The notes beneath the pieces are model-generated. The model saw only the letters and a program-made list of their open reading frames with translations, was not told the origin of the DNA and did no database searches. The position numbers and the translations under genes are program-made. Shown piece by piece: positions 5,758-6,387 of a stretch of 6,387 nucleotides of DNA (position 1 is the first letter of the stretch; each line of letters opens with the position of its first letter). The DNA is taken from positions 1 to 6,387 of the forward strand of contig JAAYZY010000030.1 in the NCBI GenBank assembly GCA_012514615.1. The letters run 5' to 3'. Source of the DNA: Chloroflexota bacterium (GTDB lineage: Bacteria; Chloroflexota; Anaerolineae; DTPP01).

Positions 5758-6387
5758 ATGCACACCGGCCGCTACCGCTGGTTCGTTGTCTTCGTCTTCT
5801 TCCCGTTCATCCTTCTGCACCAGACGGACAAGCTGCTCATCGGTCCGCTTACCACGCCGATCATGGAGGAGTTCGGCATCAACGAGGTGCAGATGGGCGC
5901 CGTTTCCACCGGGGCGATCCTGGTGGCTGGTCTCCTCTACCCGGTCTGGGGCTACCTGTACGACCGCTTCGCCCGGGCCAAGCTGCTGGCCTTGGCCTCG
6001 TTCATGTGGGGGGCCACCACCTGGCTCAACGGCCTGGCCCGCACCTTCGGCGTCTTCTTGGTGACCCGCGCCTCCACCGGCATCGATGATTCCAGCTACC
6101 CCGGGCTCTACGGGTTGGTGTCGGACTACTTCGGGCCGTCCCTGAGGGGGCGGGTCTACGGGTTGCTGCAGTTGGGCATGCCCTTGGGCTACATGCTGGG
6201 GCTGCTCCTGGCCACCGCGCTGCGGGAGACGCTGGGCTGGCGCACCATCTTCTTCATCACCGGCTCCATCGGTCTGGTGGTGGCTGGCCTGATCTACTTC
6301 GGGGTGCGAGAGGCGCCCCGGGGCAGCGCCGAGCCGGAGATGGAAGGGGTGGAGCAGACGACCGTCTACCGCTTCGACCCCAAGCAG
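5758..6387 (+). CDS. MFS transporter, N-terminal half (partial, runs off window)
   Basis: The frame is open from ATG 5758 to the window edge, 210 codons without a stop. AAGAGGAA (5746-5753), five bases upstream, is a good ribosome binding site, and the gap from mutS2 is 37 bases, so co-transcription is plausible. About six hydrophobic segments are visible (near residues 7-22, 45-64, 75-91, 95-120, 133-153 and 162-182), the N-terminal bundle of a 12-helix carrier. The motif A equivalent is GYLYDRFAR (65-73) in the loop after helix 2. LVSDYFGPSLRGRVYGLLQL and GMPLGYMLGLL (120-150) resemble helix 4-5 motifs of organic-anion or spinster-like carriers, followed by the GWR before helix 6. A charged HQTDK sits at the end of helix 1 (21-25), where related carriers have a conserved Asp-Arg. 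A hydrophilic loop begins at about 184, as expected between the two halves. The substrate cannot be told from sequence. Confidence 0.88.
   Translation, partial: MHTGRYRWFVVFVFFPFILLHQTDKLLIGPLTTPIMEEFGINEVQMGAVSTGAILVAGLLYPVWGYLYDRFARAKLLALASFMWGATTWLNGLARTFGVFLVTRASTGIDDSSYPGLYGLVSDYFGPSLRGRVYGLLQLGMPLGYMLGLLLATALRETLGWRTIFFITGSIGLVVAGLIYFGVREAPRGSAEPEMEGVEQTTVYRFDPKQ

Noticed and set aside
3342..5765. 807-codon open frame on the minus strand opposite mutS2
   Set aside because: The + strand encodes an unmistakable full-length MutS2. The antisense product is Gln/Arg/Leu-rich, typical of codon-bias shadows in high-GC DNA.
5486..6064. 192-codon + strand frame across the end of mutS2 and start of the transporter
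   Set aside because: It overlaps both real genes in a different frame and encodes Arg/Ser/Pro-rich low complexity. The transporter frame from 5758 has six membrane segments and MFS motifs.

Overview
The window is GC-rich (roughly two-thirds G+C by eye), and every supported gene lies on the + strand. It looks like a chromosomal segment of a Chloroflexota bacterium, probably Anaerolineae-like. The clues are secreted cohesin-type proteins with long Thr/Pro/Ala linkers of the 'TATPTATAT' kind, SdrD B-like domains, a C-terminal tail resembling the 'IYLPLVLR' ends common in that phylum, and a cvpA-mutS2 gene pair. The taxonomic assignment is inference, since no rRNA or other phylogenetic marker is present.

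Left part (1-899): the last codons of an unidentified membrane protein (2-85) are followed by a broken gene for a secreted cohesin/dockerin protein (about 149-773). Its cohesin part has no start or signal peptide and carries two in-frame stops (332-334 and 392-394). The 3' part lies in another frame and survives as a 130-codon GTG-started ORF with a dockerin-like double repeat. The stretch 774-899 holds a good sigma70-type promoter (TTGACA, 17 nt, TACAGT) and a GC-rich, potentially structured leader for the next gene.

Middle (900-2737): an intact 550-aa exported protein consists of signal/anchor, cohesin-like domain, Thr/Pro linker, SdrD B-like domain, second linker, second SdrD B-like domain and an 'LPLLL' tail. 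Its cohesin domain aligns without gaps, at a constant offset of 970 bases, with the upstream remnant, so the two are paralogues from an old tandem duplication. A strong hairpin starting at its stop codon probably ends the transcript. A second promoter (TTGAAC, 17 nt, TATACT with an extended -10 TG) opens the next unit.

Right part (2738-6387): a likely operon of cvpA (CvpA-family membrane protein, 190 aa), mutS2 (800 aa, all expected domains) and the first 210 codons of an MFS transporter that runs off the window. cvpA and mutS2 are separated by only 7 bases and mutS2 lacks a clear Shine-Dalgarno sequence, which suggests translational coupling. The cvpA-mutS2 neighbourhood also occurs in Firmicutes. 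I see no CRISPR array, tRNA, rRNA, insertion sequence or defence system. The less ordinary part is the cohesin/dockerin paralogue pair, one member decayed and the other carrying different C-terminal modules.
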